64,000 nucleotides of DNA from an uncultured Acetobacteraceae bacterium (lineage in GTDB: Bacteria > Pseudomonadota > Alphaproteobacteria > Acetobacterales > Acetobacteraceae). The stretch's first letter is position 1. Each line of letters starts with the position of its first letter. The notes under the pieces were generated by a model, which saw nothing but the letters and a program-made list of their open reading frames with translations, did not search any database and was not told the origin of the DNA. The stretch covers positions 23,921-87,920 of the forward strand of contig CAMKWS010000008.1 of assembly GCA_946476985.1 (NCBI GenBank), written 5' to 3'. The position numbers and the translations under genes are program-made. Positions 25,518 to 35,528 of the stretch are shown in pieces.

Positions 25518-26804
25518 ATGATGGCACTGCGAAAGGTTTTTGGGATCATTGGCCTATGTGGTGGCATGGCGTGTGCTGCTTCCTCTGCGTGGGCGGATAT
25601 CGTTGAAGCGAGTGAGCCTGCGAGCGCAGAAAAAGCGGGGAATAGCAAACCAGCTCAAAAAAATTGGTTCTCTGATATCGATCTTGGCTTGCAGATTGAA
25701 GGCGGAGCCATGGGTAATAGTGGACATCCTAAAAATGGGATGAACTTTGGCCAGCTTTTGCCGTCTCGTAGCGATAGCGGGACATTGAACCAGGTCTCGT
25801 TGACCATTACCAAGCCAGTGGACCCTATTGGCGGTGGTTATGGTCTAGGTGCGAATATTCAGATGCTTTATGGTTCTGATAGCCAATCCTACATCATCAC
25901 AGGTATTTCTGACCGTTGGATGTCTGGGAGTCGTTATCAGCTCACACCAATTCAAGCGAATGTCGCTTTGCATATGCCATGGCTTACAAAAGGTGGGCTG
26001 GATGCTCAGTTAGGTATCTTGCCTTCTCCCATGGGGGTAGAAGTTCTCAATCCAGCAGCACGTGCGTTTTATACCATGTCGTATACGGCACAATTTTCTA
26101 ACCCATTTGAGCATGTGGGCTTTTATGGGCAATGGCATATTGGCGACCATTATGCGGCGTTATTTGGGGTGGATGCAGGTAATCAAAAGTCCTTTGGGCG
26201 TGGTAATAATAATGGCCAGCCTGCTGGATATATCGGGTTTAATGCGAGCCAGATTGCAGGCGGGGCATTATCCGTGACGTATCTGTTGCGTGTAGGGCCA
26301 GAAGATCCGCGGCGTTTGTTGGGGAGTGCGCGTGCTCATGAGGCGCAGCGTTTTTGGAATGATATTAACGCCACATGGCAGATCAATCCGAAATGGACTC
26401 TCACCGCAGAAGCCACACAGGTACATGATGAGGGCTTAAAAGCAGATACATGGAGTGGCGTTGTATGGGGTGGTTATAGCGCAACCTCAACTTTGACATT
26501 CAATGCGCGTGCTGAGGTGTATCGGGACACAACGGGCCTTATTGTGACGCAATATCCGGGGGATGGCTCTTACGCACAAACCCTGCTGGGGAAGCCAGCT
26601 CTGGTGTATAATGCTGCTCCTACGACCTATGGCGATCTCTCCTTCAACGCTGTATGGCGGCCGCATGTGGGGCATCACGTAAAGCTGTTGCAGATTCGGC
26701 CTGAGATTCGTTTTGACCGCTCTTTAAATGGCTCACGCCCCTTTGCAGATTTTAGACATTCCAGTCGTATTTTGATTGGCGGGGATGCGACAATCGGCTT
26801 CTGA
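25518..26804 (+). CDS. Outer-membrane beta-barrel porin (OmpL/BBP2-like)
   Basis: A 428-residue secreted protein. The signal peptide (KVFGIIGLCGGMACAASSAWA) is followed by alternating amphipathic strands from SDIDLGLQIEGGAMGN to the final GGDATIGF, whose terminal Phe marks a Bam-assembled barrel. Internal features such as NPAARAFYTMSYTAQFSNPFEHVG resemble the putative beta-barrel porin-2 family. The substrate is unknown. ATG 25521 is an equally good start. It is a separate unit from the upstream oprB, because a terminator and a new promoter lie between them. Confidence 0.8.
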   Translation: MMALRKVFGIIGLCGGMACAASSAWADIVEASEPASAEKAGNSKPAQKNWFSDIDLGLQIEGGAMGNSGHPKNGMNFGQLLPSRSDSGTLNQVSLTITKPVDPIGGGYGLGANIQMLYGSDSQSYIITGISDRWMSGSRYQLTPIQANVALHMPWLTKGGLDAQLGILPSPMGVEVLNPAARAFYTMSYTAQFSNPFEHVGFYGQWHIGDHYAALFGVDAGNQKSFGRGNNNGQPAGYIGFNASQIAGGALSVTYLLRVGPEDPRRLLGSARAHEAQRFWNDINATWQINPKWTLTAEATQVHDEGLKADTWSGVVWGGYSATSTLTFNARAEVYRDTTGLIVTQYPGDGSYAQTLLGKPALVYNAAPTTYGDLSFNAVWRPHVGHHVKLLQIRPEIRFDRSLNGSRPFADFRHSSRILIGGDATIGF

Positions 26805-26861
26805 GGCGGAGAAGGCGACTTATTGCGTGATAGGAGTCGTTATTTCATAGGAATGCTGTAT

Positions 26862-26896
26862 GCCCCATCACGCATGTAAGGTGATGGGGCGTGTGT
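26862..26896. terminator. Hairpin between the porin and queF
   Basis: A perfect 10-bp stem GCCCCATCAC / GTGATGGGGC with a 9-base loop, then GTGTGTATTTT. It probably ends the porin transcript; the T-run is interrupted, so confidence is moderate. Confidence 0.6.
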
Positions 26897-26909
26897 ATTT
26901 TAGGCTGTT

Positions 26910-27398
26910 TTAGCCGCGCCCACGATAACCGGGAACATCTTGTGCGGGAATCCACACATCTTCTGGTGCTGGGCCGCTCTGCCAGAAGACATCAATCGGC
27001 ATACCGCCGCGAGGGTACCAATAAGCCCCGATGCGCAGCCATTCTGGGTCAAGTAGCTCAACAAGGCGTGTGGCAATCGTTACAGAGCAATCCTCATGGA
27101 ATGCGCCGTGATTGCGGAAGCTTGTGAGATAAAGCTTGAGGGATTTGCTTTCGACAATCCATTTCCGTGGGATGTAGTCGATCACAATATGGGCAAAATC
27201 AGGTTGGCCGGTCACTGGGCAAAGGGATGTAAATTCCGGCGCCGTAAAGCGCACCACATAGCGTTTCCCTTGATGGGGGGCGGGAACACGCTCTAATTCT
27301 GCTTGTTCGGGGGATTGAGGTTGCGCAGTTTGGCGGCCTAGTTGGCTGAGCGTGTCTGTTCCTGGGGCGGAAGGCCCGGTGGGTGTATGTTGTGTCAT
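26910..27398 (-). CDS. queF: NADPH-dependent 7-cyano-7-deazaguanine reductase QueF
   Basis: A 162-residue enzyme that reduces preQ0 to preQ1 in queuosine biosynthesis. It is the short, single-domain (YkvM) type. The nucleophile is C60 in [14 protein letters not shown] and the acid is D67. NADPH contacts lie in the [21 protein letters not shown] block. ATG 27398 is preceded by AAGGA; the frame stays open further upstream only because it shadows typA. No other queuosine gene is near. It is divergent from typA. Confidence 0.93.
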   Translation of the reverse strand: MTQHTPTGPSAPGTDTLSQLGRQTAQPQSPEQAELERVPAPHQGKRYVVRFTAPEFTSLCPVTGQPDFAHIVIDYIPRKWIVESKSLKLYLTSFRNHGAFHEDCSVTIATRLVELLDPEWLRIGAYWYPRGGMPIDVFWQSGPAPEDVWIPAQDVPGYRGRG

Positions 27399-27468
27399 GA
27401 GGGTCCTTTCCAAGAGGAAGTGATAGATTAAAATACACGAATAGCGACTTAATATACGCTTCGGGTTT

Positions 27469-27522
27469 GCAAAAAAATCAGTTTCGGTGCAGAAGGGGCA
27501 CCATTCTGTATTAATTTTTTGC
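27469..27522 (+). promoter_or_regulatory. Nested hairpin in the typA leader
   Basis: Outer arms GCAAAAAAAT (27469-27478) and ATTTTTTGC (27514-27522) enclose an inner stem GGTGC (27486-27490) / GCACC (27498-27502). It lies directly before the ribosome-binding site GGAAG, so folding could affect typA translation. Confidence 0.4.
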
Positions 27523-27539
27523 TTCCTGGAAGATCGCCC

Positions 27540-29360
27540 ATGGACATTCGTAACATCGCCATTATTGCCCATGTCGATCATGGGAAAACAACATTGGTGG
27601 ATCAACTGCTTCAGCAGTCTGGCTCTTTCCGTGAGAATCAGGCCGTTGCAGAGCGTGCAATGGATAGTAATGACCTTGAGCGTGAGCGCGGCATTACCAT
27701 TCTTGCAAAATGTACCTCTGTTGTGTGGAAAGATACGCGCATTAACATCATTGATACCCCAGGCCACGCCGATTTCGGTGGTGAGGTGGAGCGTATCCTG
27801 AGCATGGTGGATGGGGCTGTTATTCTGGTCGATGCGGCTGAAGGCGCTCTCCCACAAACAAAATTCGTGCTTGGTAAAGCCCTTGCCCGTGGTCTGCGTC
27901 CTATCGTCGTTGTGAACAAGGTGGACCGTGGTGACGCCCGCCCTGATGAAGTTCACGATGAGGTCTTTGACCTGTTCGCCTCTCTGGATGCGAATGATGA
28001 GCAGCTTGACTTCCCAATGCTGTATGCCTCTGGCCGTCAAGGTTGGGCAGATACAGAGCTGGAAGGCCCACGCGAGAATCTAAACCCACTTTTTGACCTT
28101 GTGCTGCGTCATGTTCCAAGTCCTGGGCTGGATACTGAGAAGCCATTCGCTATGGTTTCTACCATCCTAGAGAGCGATAACTTCTTGGGGCGTATTCTCA
28201 CAGGTCGTATCGAGCAGGGCCGTGCGAAGGTGAATATGCCTATTCGTGCGCTGCGGGCTGATGGCTCTGTTGTTGAGAGTGGCCGTATCACGAAGCTGCT
28301 GTCCTTCCGTGGGTTGGACCGTGTGCCTGTCGAGGAAGCACAAGCTGGTGACATTGTTGCGATTGCTGGTCTTTCCGAAGCCACAATTCCAGACACATTG
28401 GCTGATCCAGCCGTAGAAGCACCTCTGCCATCTACACCGATTGACCCGCCAACACTCTCCATGACCTTCCGTATTAACGATGGTCCTCTTGGTGGGCGTG
28501 AAGGTAAGAAGGTGACATCACGCCAGATTCGTGACCGTCTATTCAAAGAGACAGAAGGTAACGTTGCTATCCGCGTGACAGATAGCCCAGAGAGCGAAGC
28601 TTTTGAGGTTGCTGGCCGTGGTGAGCTTCAGCTTGGTGTGTTGATTGAAAATATGCGCCGTGAAGGCTTTGAGCTGACTATCGGTCGCCCTCGTGTTCTT
28701 TTCCGTGAAAACCCTGAGACAGGTGAGCGTGAAGAGCCATACGAAGAAGTCGTTATTGACGTGGACGAGCCATATTCTGGCGTTGTTGTGGAGAAAATGT
28801 CTCTCCGTAAAGGCGTGATGCAGGATATGCGTCAGTCCGGTGGTGACAAAGTTCGTCTGACCTTCCTTATCCCATCTCGTGGGTTGATCGGGTATCATGG
28901 TGAGTTCCTGACCGATACACGCGGCTCTGGTCTTATGAACCGTCTCTTCCATTCTTACCAAGCTTATGCTGGGCCGATTGAAGGGCGCCGTAATGGCTCT
29001 CTGATCTCTGCTGAGGATGGTACAACAACACCTTACGCGCTCTTCTCTCTGCAAGAACGTGGTGCATTGTTCGTTGATGCCGGTGAGAAGATCTACACAG
29101 GTATGATCCTTGGTGAACATTCCCGCGAGAATGACCTTGAGGTGAATGCTGTGCGTGAGAAGAAACTCACGAACATGCGTGCATCAGGTAAGGATGATGC
29201 TGTTGTGCTCGTTCCCCCTCGTAAGATGAGCCTTGAACAGGCGATTGCTTACATTGAGGATGATGAGTTGGTGGAAGTTACACCTTCAGCTATTCGCTTG
29301 CGTAAGCGTTATCTGGACCCACACGAGCGTAAACGCGCTGCTCGTAGTGCAAAAGACTAA
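27540..29360 (+). CDS. typA: Ribosome-binding GTPase TypA/BipA
   Basis: A 606-residue translational GTPase of the EF-G/LepA class, acting in 50S assembly at low temperature and under stress. G1 is AHVDHGKTT (residues 10-18), G2 lies in [13 protein letters not shown]3 is [10 protein letters not shown] and G4 is VNKVD. The domain III/V and C-terminal BipA regions are present ([33 protein letters not shown]). ATG 27540 follows GGAAG. Codon use is that of a highly expressed gene. It ends at a strong terminator. Confidence 0.97.
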   Translation: MDIRNIAIIAHVDHGKTTLVDQLLQQSGSFRENQAVAERAMDSNDLERERGITILAKCTSVVWKDTRINIIDTPGHADFGGEVERILSMVDGAVILVDAAEGALPQTKFVLGKALARGLRPIVVVNKVDRGDARPDEVHDEVFDLFASLDANDEQLDFPMLYASGRQGWADTELEGPRENLNPLFDLVLRHVPSPGLDTEKPFAMVSTILESDNFLGRILTGRIEQGRAKVNMPIRALRADGSVVESGRITKLLSFRGLDRVPVEEAQAGDIVAIAGLSEATIPDTLADPAVEAPLPSTPIDPPTLSMTFRINDGPLGGREGKKVTSRQIRDRLFKETEGNVAIRVTDSPESEAFEVAGRGELQLGVLIENMRREGFELTIGRPRVLFRENPETGEREEPYEEVVIDVDEPYSGVVVEKMSLRKGVMQDMRQSGGDKVRLTFLIPSRGLIGYHGEFLTDTRGSGLMNRLFHSYQAYAGPIEGRRNGSLISAEDGTTTPYALFSLQERGALFVDAGEKIYTGMILGEHSRENDLEVNAVREKKLTNMRASGKDDAVVLVPPRKMSLEQAIAYIEDDELVEVTPSAIRLRKRYLDPHERKRAARSAKD

Positions 29361-29376
29361 GACGTTTATTTTTCCT

Positions 29377-29406
29377 AAAAAGGCTGGGTTTTACCCAGCC
29401 TTTTTT
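29377..29406 (+). terminator. Intrinsic terminator after typA
   Basis: A perfect 13-bp stem AAAAAGGCTGGGT / ACCCAGCCTTTTT with a TTT loop and T-run, 16 bases after the stop. Confidence 0.95.
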
Positions 29407-29474
29407 ATGAGCTTTACAGCCAGAATTTAGGCCCCCAAGAGGGCTATATACATGCAAGAGAAAGGATCATTCTT

Positions 29475-29768
29475 ATGGCAAAATCTCTTTATGCAACGAT
29501 GAAAGCTTTACCGGGTCATCGTGAGAAAGTGGCAAGCCTATTGCGTGCATTGGCCGAAAATGTACGGGCGGAGCCGGGTTGTGTGCGTTTTATTGTGTAC
29601 ACGTTGGCAGAAGATCCTGATCTTTTCCATGTGGAAGAAACATATCGGGATGAAGCTGCGTTCCAAGCGCATATGGCAACGGAGCATGGCAAGGTTTTTA
29701 ATAAAGCGATAGAGACGCTTGTTGAGGGTGGGGCCTCCCATGTGGTGTTCCTAAACGAGCTTATCTAA
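29475..29768 (+). CDS. Antibiotic-biosynthesis-monooxygenase (ABM) domain protein
   Basis: A 97-residue ferredoxin-like dimeric barrel of the YgiN/ABM type. It has KALPGHREKVASLLRALAENVRAEPGCVRFIVYT followed by HVEETYRDEAAFQAHMATEHGK, the standard family layout. Members are putative quinol monooxygenases or small-molecule-binding proteins; the substrate here is unknown. AAAGGA precedes the ATG. It is followed by an SDR gene 55 bases on, with no terminator between, so a two-gene operon is likely. Confidence 0.88.
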   Translation: MAKSLYATMKALPGHREKVASLLRALAENVRAEPGCVRFIVYTLAEDPDLFHVEETYRDEAAFQAHMATEHGKVFNKAIETLVEGGASHVVFLNELI

Positions 29769-29823
29769 CGTTATCTTTGCACCTTGGTGCAGGGCGTATG
29801 AGAGAAGAGAAGGAAATAGGATC

Positions 29824-30621
29824 ATGGCGCAGGGTAGAAACGTACTGGTAACAGGCGGAACCTCTGGTATCGGGCTGGCCGTTGCAGAGACTTTTGCTCG
29901 GGCGGGCGATAATCTCATTCTGTTAGGCAGTAGCCCAGAACGTGATTATACGAAGGCTGTTCAAATGGTAGAGGCGGCCGGCCGTAATGCAGGGCATGAT
30001 GTGCATGTATGCGCCTATGGTGTTGATATTTCGGACTTCTCTGCCGTGAAGGCCGTGATGAAAACCATTAGCGACAAGGTGGACGTGCTGGATGTACTCG
30101 TTCACTCAGCAGGTGTTTTCTTCGGAACTCCTATTACAGATGAAACGCCAGATGCTTTTGAGAAAGTGATGAGCATCAATGTGAATGGTATGTGGCATGT
30201 TATCCAAGCCGCATTGCCGTTTATGCGCCGTAAGGATGGAGATAAGCCAGGCGGTAAGATTGTGGCCATTTCCTCTATTTGTGGGTTTTATGGCTTTGCT
30301 GGTTATGCAGGCTATGCGGCAAGTAAAGCGGCAGCAACGTCTCTCGTTCGTACTTTAGCGTTAGAGCTGGGGCCGCTGGGGATCAACATCAATGCTGTGG
30401 AGCCGGGTCGTGTGAAGACATCTATGCATGATGCCTTGATTAACGATCCTGCACAGGCAGGTGCGCTTAAGGCTGTGGCAGAGGCTAACCCAAGTAAGCG
30501 GACATTCTCCACACCGGAAGATATTGCCGCTGTGGTGCAGTTTCTCGCCAGCCCGGGAGCTGTGGCCCTGCATGGCTCTGCTATTGTGGTGGATGAAGGG
30601 ACAACACTCGGCCTCGTTTAA
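29824..30621 (+). CDS. Short-chain dehydrogenase/reductase
   Basis: A 265-residue classical SDR. The NAD(P)-binding TGGTSGIG lies at residues 10-17, an NxAG-like HSAGVFFG follows, and the catalytic Tyr-Lys pair is Y164/K168 in YAASKAA. The serine lies in VAISSICGFYG, and the C-terminal VVDEGTTLG is typical of fatty-acyl or sugar-alcohol type SDRs. The substrate cannot be read from sequence. It is probably co-transcribed with the ABM gene and ends at a strong terminator. Confidence 0.9.
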   Translation: MAQGRNVLVTGGTSGIGLAVAETFARAGDNLILLGSSPERDYTKAVQMVEAAGRNAGHDVHVCAYGVDISDFSAVKAVMKTISDKVDVLDVLVHSAGVFFGTPITDETPDAFEKVMSINVNGMWHVIQAALPFMRRKDGDKPGGKIVAISSICGFYGFAGYAGYAASKAAATSLVRTLALELGPLGININAVEPGRVKTSMHDALINDPAQAGALKAVAEANPSKRTFSTPEDIAAVVQFLASPGAVALHGSAIVVDEGTTLGLV

Positions 30622-30649
30622 GGCGCAGTGCTTTGAGGTTTCTTTGAAG

Positions 30650-30695
30650 AACCTCCCTCTGCTTGGCATATGGCTGAAAGCGGAGGGAGGTTTTT
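30650..30695. terminator. Terminator between the SDR and ferredoxin-reductase genes
   Basis: A 15-bp stem AACCTCCCTCTGCTT / AAGCGGAGGGAGGTT with one G-U pair and T5 on +. The two flanking genes are convergent. Confidence 0.9.
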
Positions 30696-30712
30696 AAATA
30701 TGGCAGGAGTTT

Positions 30713-31744
30713 TTAGCCGATGCCGCGGCTGGTGGAGTGCTCAAAGCGTAAGGCTTTGTCTGGCCGGGCAATATGGTGGGCAGCATGGGCTGCAACAGCG
30801 GCCTCAGAGAACCCCTGGAGGATGAGTTTTAGCTTGCCGGGATAGGCGGCAACATCGCCAATAGCAAAGATGCCATCCATATTGGTTTGCATGGTTGCAG
30901 GGGTGACAGCGATGGTGCTGCGTTGTGTTTCAAACCCCCATGCCGCAATAGGTCCGAGATCGGTAGAGAGGCCGTAGAAGGGAAGCAGTGCATCTGCTTC
31001 TAGGGAGCGTACCGTCTCATCCATAGAGATGATATCTACATGGCTGAGCTGCCCATTGTCACCACGCAAAGCATGTAGCTGATAAGGGACAACTTTCTCA
31101 ATCAACCCTTGCTCAATTTTGGCTTCAATTTGCGCAAGTGTTTCTGGAGCCCCACGGAAGCGGTCTCTCCGGTGGAGGAGATATACTTTTTTTGCAACAT
31201 CTGAGAGGGAGAGTGCCCAATCAAGTGCAGAATCCCCACCACCGGCGACAACAATACGTTTGTCGGTGAAGTCTGCCCGTTTCTTAACATAATACTGCAC
31301 AGCCCCACTGCGTTCGTAGGCTTCTAGCCCTTCCAGTGGTGGTCGGTTCGGGCCAAAAGCTCCAGCGCCAGCAGCGATGATGATCGCTTTTGCATGGATG
31401 CTATCACCACGCTCATTCTTTAGTGTGAAGTTCCCTGCTGTGCCTTCAAGATGGCATACACGGCTACCGAGAATGCGCGGGACATTAAAGGGAGCGATTT
31501 GCTCTTCCAATGCGGCGATAAGATTCCCCCCAGTAATGGAGGGATGAGCAGGGATGTCGTAGATCGGTTTCTCAGGGTAAAGGGCGGCACATTGGCCGCC
31601 AACACTATCGAGAACGTCCGTTAATACGCAGTCCAAGCGTAGCATACGGCATTCAAAAGCGGCAAAGAGGGCTGTAGGCCCGGCCCCAATAATAGCGATG
31701 TCCGTCGTGTAGGAAGAAGCTGTGTAAGTCATACCTGTAGTCAT
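30713..31744 (-). CDS. Thioredoxin-reductase-like ferredoxin/flavodoxin-NADP reductase
   Basis: About 343 residues, an FAD/NADPH oxidoreductase. FAD binding is shown by IAIIGAGPTALFAAFE near the N-terminus, NADPH binding by VVAGGGDSALDWALSL near residue 165, and the closing FAD motif by GIFAIGDVAAYPGK. The active-site CxxC of thioredoxin reductase is absent: the family's GGQCAALYPEKPIYDIPA block marks the ferredoxin-NADP reductase type 2 (YumC-like). The start is uncertain, with in-frame ATGs at 31759, 31750, 31744 and 31732. It is a single gene, divergent from tsaE. Confidence 0.88.
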   Translation of the reverse strand: MTTGMTYTASSYTTDIAIIGAGPTALFAAFECRMLRLDCVLTDVLDSVGGQCAALYPEKPIYDIPAHPSITGGNLIAALEEQIAPFNVPRILGSRVCHLEGTAGNFTLKNERGDSIHAKAIIIAAGAGAFGPNRPPLEGLEAYERSGAVQYYVKKRADFTDKRIVVAGGGDSALDWALSLSDVAKKVYLLHRRDRFRGAPETLAQIEAKIEQGLIEKVVPYQLHALRGDNGQLSHVDIISMDETVRSLEADALLPFYGLSTDLGPIAAWGFETQRSTIAVTPATMQTNMDGIFAIGDVAAYPGKLKLILQGFSEAAVAAHAAHHIARPDKALRFEHSTSRGIG

Positions 31745-31951
31745 AAGCATTTTTCGCACATTGGAGTAGAGTTTTTATGGGGTGTATGAAGGATATTCTT
31801 CACATAAGTTGATATGTGGTGGTGAGCTGTTGTGAGGAACTCTTCTTTTTTTGGGGGAGGGAACAGGCATGTTATGCTGTGGGGGCATAAGATGTTGGTT
31901 TTGTATGCTCATGATGAGTGCAGATAAATTAGAGGGTGGTAGGGCACAGTA

Positions 31952-32416
31952 ATGGATATGCGCCTTTTTTCTGTTGAACAAACGCAGCAGGTTGCCCAGC
32001 AATTGGCGAAATTATTGCAGTTGGGAGATTGTGTGGCGCTGTCTGGTGAGATGGGAGCTGGCAAAAGCACCTTTGCACGCGCATTAATTCGTGCGCTTGC
32101 TGGGGATGAGGCGCTGGATGTGCCCAGCCCCACTTTTGCGCTGCTCCAGCCCTACGATACGCCTGTGGGGGCTGTGTTTCACTATGATTTATGGCGTTTA
32201 TCGGGCCCAGATGAACTGTATGAGCTTTCATGGGATGATGCATGTGAGGGCATTATGTTGGTGGAATGGCCTGAGAGAGCTGAGGAGCTTTTGCCAGAAG
32301 GCGCATTGCATCTCACCTTTACGCATGGTGCAGAAGAGGAAGACCGCCATCTAACCCTACATGGCTGGCCCGATGAGCGTTTAGCTGCTTTTATGAAGAG
32401 CTCCGCACGGGCGTAA
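31952..32416 (+). CDS. tsaE: tRNA threonylcarbamoyladenosine biosynthesis ATPase TsaE
   Basis: A 154-residue P-loop protein working with TsaB and TsaD to make t6A37 in ANN-decoding tRNAs. The Walker A SGEMGAGKST places the lysine at K38, followed by VPSPTFALLQPYDT and the HYDLWRL and LVEWPER blocks typical of YjeE/TsaE. addB follows 22 bases after. In many alphaproteobacteria amgK and murU genes lie between the two; here they do not. Confidence 0.93.
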   Translation: MDMRLFSVEQTQQVAQQLAKLLQLGDCVALSGEMGAGKSTFARALIRALAGDEALDVPSPTFALLQPYDTPVGAVFHYDLWRLSGPDELYELSWDDACEGIMLVEWPERAEELLPEGALHLTFTHGAEEEDRHLTLHGWPDERLAAFMKSSARA

Positions 32417-32438
32417 CGTCAAAGAGGAAAGACGTGAG

Positions 32439-35400
32439 ATGAGCCAAGAAGATCAAGCCTGGAATATTGCGACCATTCCAGCATCGCTTTCATTTCTGGA
32501 CCAAGTGGTAGAAAATTGGCTCACGCGTGTTGGTGATGATGCCGGGCCAGAGGGGCGTGCTGGAGGGGACAACGGGACCATTCTAGTGCCGGGTCGCCGT
32601 GCGGCACGCGCTTTGATGGAAGCCTTTTTGCGTGTGCTTGATGGCAAGGCTGCGTTGTTGCCGTCTATCGTTGCTTTGGGTGATGTGGACGAGCAGACGC
32701 TCTTTCCGATGGTGTTAGATGAAGCTGTGTCCCCTGCGGTGGAGTCTGTGCGGCGTTTGGCTGTGTTATCGCAGTTGATTTTATCAGCCCCATTTTTTCG
32801 GTCAGTATCAGGCCCAGAGGGGGATACGCTTGATAGGGTGTGGCCATTGGCGCAGGCCCTAGCAGAGCTTATGGATGAAGCTGAACGCAATGAGGTGGAT
32901 TTGCATGAAGCACTGCCGCGTGCCGTGGCTGAAGATTTTGCAGATCACTGGCAGAAAACCCTTACCTTTCTAAAAATTGTTACGGAATTTTGGCCGAAGA
33001 TCCTGCGGGAGGAAGGGCGTAGCAATATCATGGCTCGTCAGGTAGCTCTTGCCCAAGCGCAGGCAAAGGCGTGGGCAGCTACCCCGCCAGATTATCCTGT
33101 ATGGGCCGTGGGGTTTGTGGATGGTTCAGCAGGGGTACATGCTGTTTTGGAGGCAATTGCAGCGTTGCCTCAAGGTATGGTGGTCTTCCAAGGGGTGGAT
33201 TGCACCATGTCGGAAGATTTGTGGAGTGAATTGCCCCCGACTCATCCTCAGTTTTTGTTTCAAGAGTTTTTTTCTAAATTAGGAATAGAGAGAGCTGCGA
33301 TTGCACGGTGGGGCAAAGCAGCACGACCAGAGCGTGAAGCTTTGTTGCATTATGCGATGTTACCAGAGGCGGGGATTGCCCAGTGGGGGCGTTCTGTAGA
33401 GGGGGTAACAACAGAAGGGCTAAGCCTTCTTGTTGCAGATGATTCCCAGCAAGAAGCGCAAACAATTGCTCTTATCTTGCGGGATGTTGCGAATAGGCCG
33501 GGGCAGTCTGGTGCGTTGGTTACACCGGACCGAGGTTTAGCAGAGCGTGTACGAGCGGAATTGCTACGGTTTGGGATACATGCGGATGATAGTGCTGGTG
33601 AGCCGTTGGTACGCACACCATCTGCTGTTTTTTTGCGTCTGATTGCGCGTGCGGTTAATGCGCAACTTTCTCCCGTGGCGTTATTATCTGTCTTAAAACA
33701 TCCATTGGCGGCTTTGGGGATGAGCCCTGGGCGTGCACGTGCGAGTGCGCGTTTGTTAGAGCGGCGCCTTTTACGTGGGCCTGCCCCTCAGCCGGGGATG
33801 GCGGGACTGTATAGTGCATTAAAGGCACTGCATCAGCGCGAAGATGAAGAAGACCATGGTGCACAGGCGGATGCGCCAGATAGTCCTGAAAGTTTGTTGG
33901 CATTTTTAAAGCGTGTTGAAGTGGCGTTTGCGCCGTTATTCACGTTGGGTGCTACGGCAGCTGTACCTGATATGTTGCAGGCACTGTTGCAGACGGCAGA
34001 GGCTTTGGCTGCTACGGAAGATGAAGGTGAAGCTCCTGAGCAGACACCGTTAGGATCACGCTTGTGGCGAGGTGAAGATGGCGCAGCGCTGTCGCGGCAT
34101 TTTGTAGAGTTGTTGTCTCATACAGGGGCATTGCCAGCGCAGCCTTTGAGCGTCTTAGAGGGTTTTCTGACAGCGAGTATGGCAGGTAAAAGCCTTACTG
34201 GTTTGCGTGGCCACCAAGATGGTATTGAGCTCGCTCATCCTCGTATTTCAATTTACGGTGTTTTGGAAGCACGCCTCTTAGCCTTTGATACGGTGATTTT
34301 AGGTGGGTTGAATGAGGCTGTTTGGCCTGCGGCATCTGAGGCTGGGCCGTGGATGAGCCGGCCTATGCGCCAAAGAGTGGGGTTACCTGCCCCGGAGCGT
34401 AAGATTGGTGCTCAAGCGCATGATTTTATGTGTGGGCTTCTTGCCTCTCGAGACGTGATTTTATCACGCGCACAGCGTAGAGAAGGCGCACCGTCTGTTC
34501 CTGCGCGGTGGCTTATGCGTTTATCTGCGTTTTTGAGTGGGCAGGGGTTAGAGATTGCAGAACATGCTGCGCTTAGATGGCAACGCAGTTTGGATATGCC
34601 AGGTGGTGATGCTCGCCCTGTCTCACCACCAGAGCCATGCCCGCCTGTAGCGTTACGCCCTCGGCGGTTGGGAATTACGAGGATTGATGACCTCAAGCTC
34701 GATCCATATGCGATTTATGCTCGATATGTTCTGGGGCTGAGAAAGCTTCCTCCTTTGGAAGAGGGGGTAGAACATGCGGATTATGGAATGGTGGTCCATA
34801 ACGCTTTGGAGGGGATGCTGTCGGAGTTTCCTAAAACATGGACCGAGAATGCGCCCGGTATTTTGCAGCGTCATTTTGATCAAGCTTTAGATGAAGCTGC
34901 CGTAAATCCGACATTGGCAAGCTGGTGGCGTCCGCGGTTGCACCGCATTGCTGAATGGATTTTTTCTAAAGAAGAGTGGCGTGTATCGGCGGAGCGGACC
35001 ACGCTTAAAAGCTATACCGAGCGGGGGATGGAGTTCGTATTAAGGGGCTTACCTGGAGGGGACTTCCACCTCACGGGGCGGGCAGACCGTATTGATATTG
35101 ATACCCAGCCAGATCAATCAGCGTTTGCAACGATTATTGATTACAAAACTGGCACGTTGCCGAGCGGGAGTGATGTTGCTGGGGGGTGGTCATCTCAGTT
35201 GGTATTAGAGGCAGCTTTATTGGCTAAGGGGGCGTTTTCTGGCCTACCGGCGGTAGAGACAAAAAAGCTTGCCTATTGGAAGTTGAGTGGTGGAATGACC
35301 GCAGGAGCGGAACAGGAAGTCCCGGCTTCGAAATCTAAAATTGTTCTTTCAGACTTAATCGGCCCTGCTTTGGAGCAATTGCGCCAATTGTTAGCGGATT

Positions 35401-35528
35401 ATGATGATCCAGCACGGCCATATCGCTCTCAACCTTGGGCGGGACGGCCGCCGAAATATAGTGATTACGCACAGCTTGCTCGTGTTGCAGAGTGGCGCCT
35501 TGCAGGTGGAGAGGACGGAGACAAATGA
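32439..35528 (+). CDS. addB: AddB, double-strand break repair helicase-nuclease subunit
   Basis: A 1029-residue alphaproteobacterial AddB that pairs with AddA to process DNA ends for RecA loading. The N-terminus has TILVPGRRAARALMEAFLRV. Mid-protein blocks such as ISIYGVLEARLLAFDTVILGGLNEAVWP are typical of the family. The C-terminal RecB-type nuclease carries GRADRIDI and IDYKTGTLP (catalytic D...D-x-K). It overlaps addA by 4 bases (ATGA), so translation is coupled. Confidence 0.94.
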   Translation: MSQEDQAWNIATIPASLSFLDQVVENWLTRVGDDAGPEGRAGGDNGTILVPGRRAARALMEAFLRVLDGKAALLPSIVALGDVDEQTLFPMVLDEAVSPAVESVRRLAVLSQLILSAPFFRSVSGPEGDTLDRVWPLAQALAELMDEAERNEVDLHEALPRAVAEDFADHWQKTLTFLKIVTEFWPKILREEGRSNIMARQVALAQAQAKAWAATPPDYPVWAVGFVDGSAGVHAVLEAIAALPQGMVVFQGVDCTMSEDLWSELPPTHPQFLFQEFFSKLGIERAAIARWGKAARPEREALLHYAMLPEAGIAQWGRSVEGVTTEGLSLLVADDSQQEAQTIALILRDVANRPGQSGALVTPDRGLAERVRAELLRFGIHADDSAGEPLVRTPSAVFLRLIARAVNAQLSPVALLSVLKHPLAALGMSPGRARASARLLERRLLRGPAPQPGMAGLYSALKALHQREDEEDHGAQADAPDSPESLLAFLKRVEVAFAPLFTLGATAAVPDMLQALLQTAEALAATEDEGEAPEQTPLGSRLWRGEDGAALSRHFVELLSHTGALPAQPLSVLEGFLTASMAGKSLTGLRGHQDGIELAHPRISIYGVLEARLLAFDTVILGGLNEAVWPAASEAGPWMSRPMRQRVGLPAPERKIGAQAHDFMCGLLASRDVILSRAQRREGAPSVPARWLMRLSAFLSGQGLEIAEHAALRWQRSLDMPGGDARPVSPPEPCPPVALRPRRLGITRIDDLKLDPYAIYARYVLGLRKLPPLEEGVEHADYGMVVHNALEGMLSEFPKTWTENAPGILQRHFDQALDEAAVNPTLASWWRPRLHRIAEWIFSKEEWRVSAERTTLKSYTERGMEFVLRGLPGGDFHLTGRADRIDIDTQPDQSAFATIIDYKTGTLPSGSDVAGGWSSQLVLEAALLAKGAFSGLPAVETKKLAYWKLSGGMTAGAEQEVPASKSKIVLSDLIGPALEQLRQLLADYDDPARPYRSQPWAGRPPKYSDYAQLARVAEWRLAGGEDGDK

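Noticed and set aside
27399..28040. Long open - strand frame continuing the queF gene upstream
   Set aside because: It is the antisense shadow of typA; QueF has a good start with AAGGA at 27398 and the extra residues match nothing in the family.
28539..29120. 193-residue - strand ORF
   Set aside because: Antisense shadow of typA, whose strongly biased codons keep this frame open.
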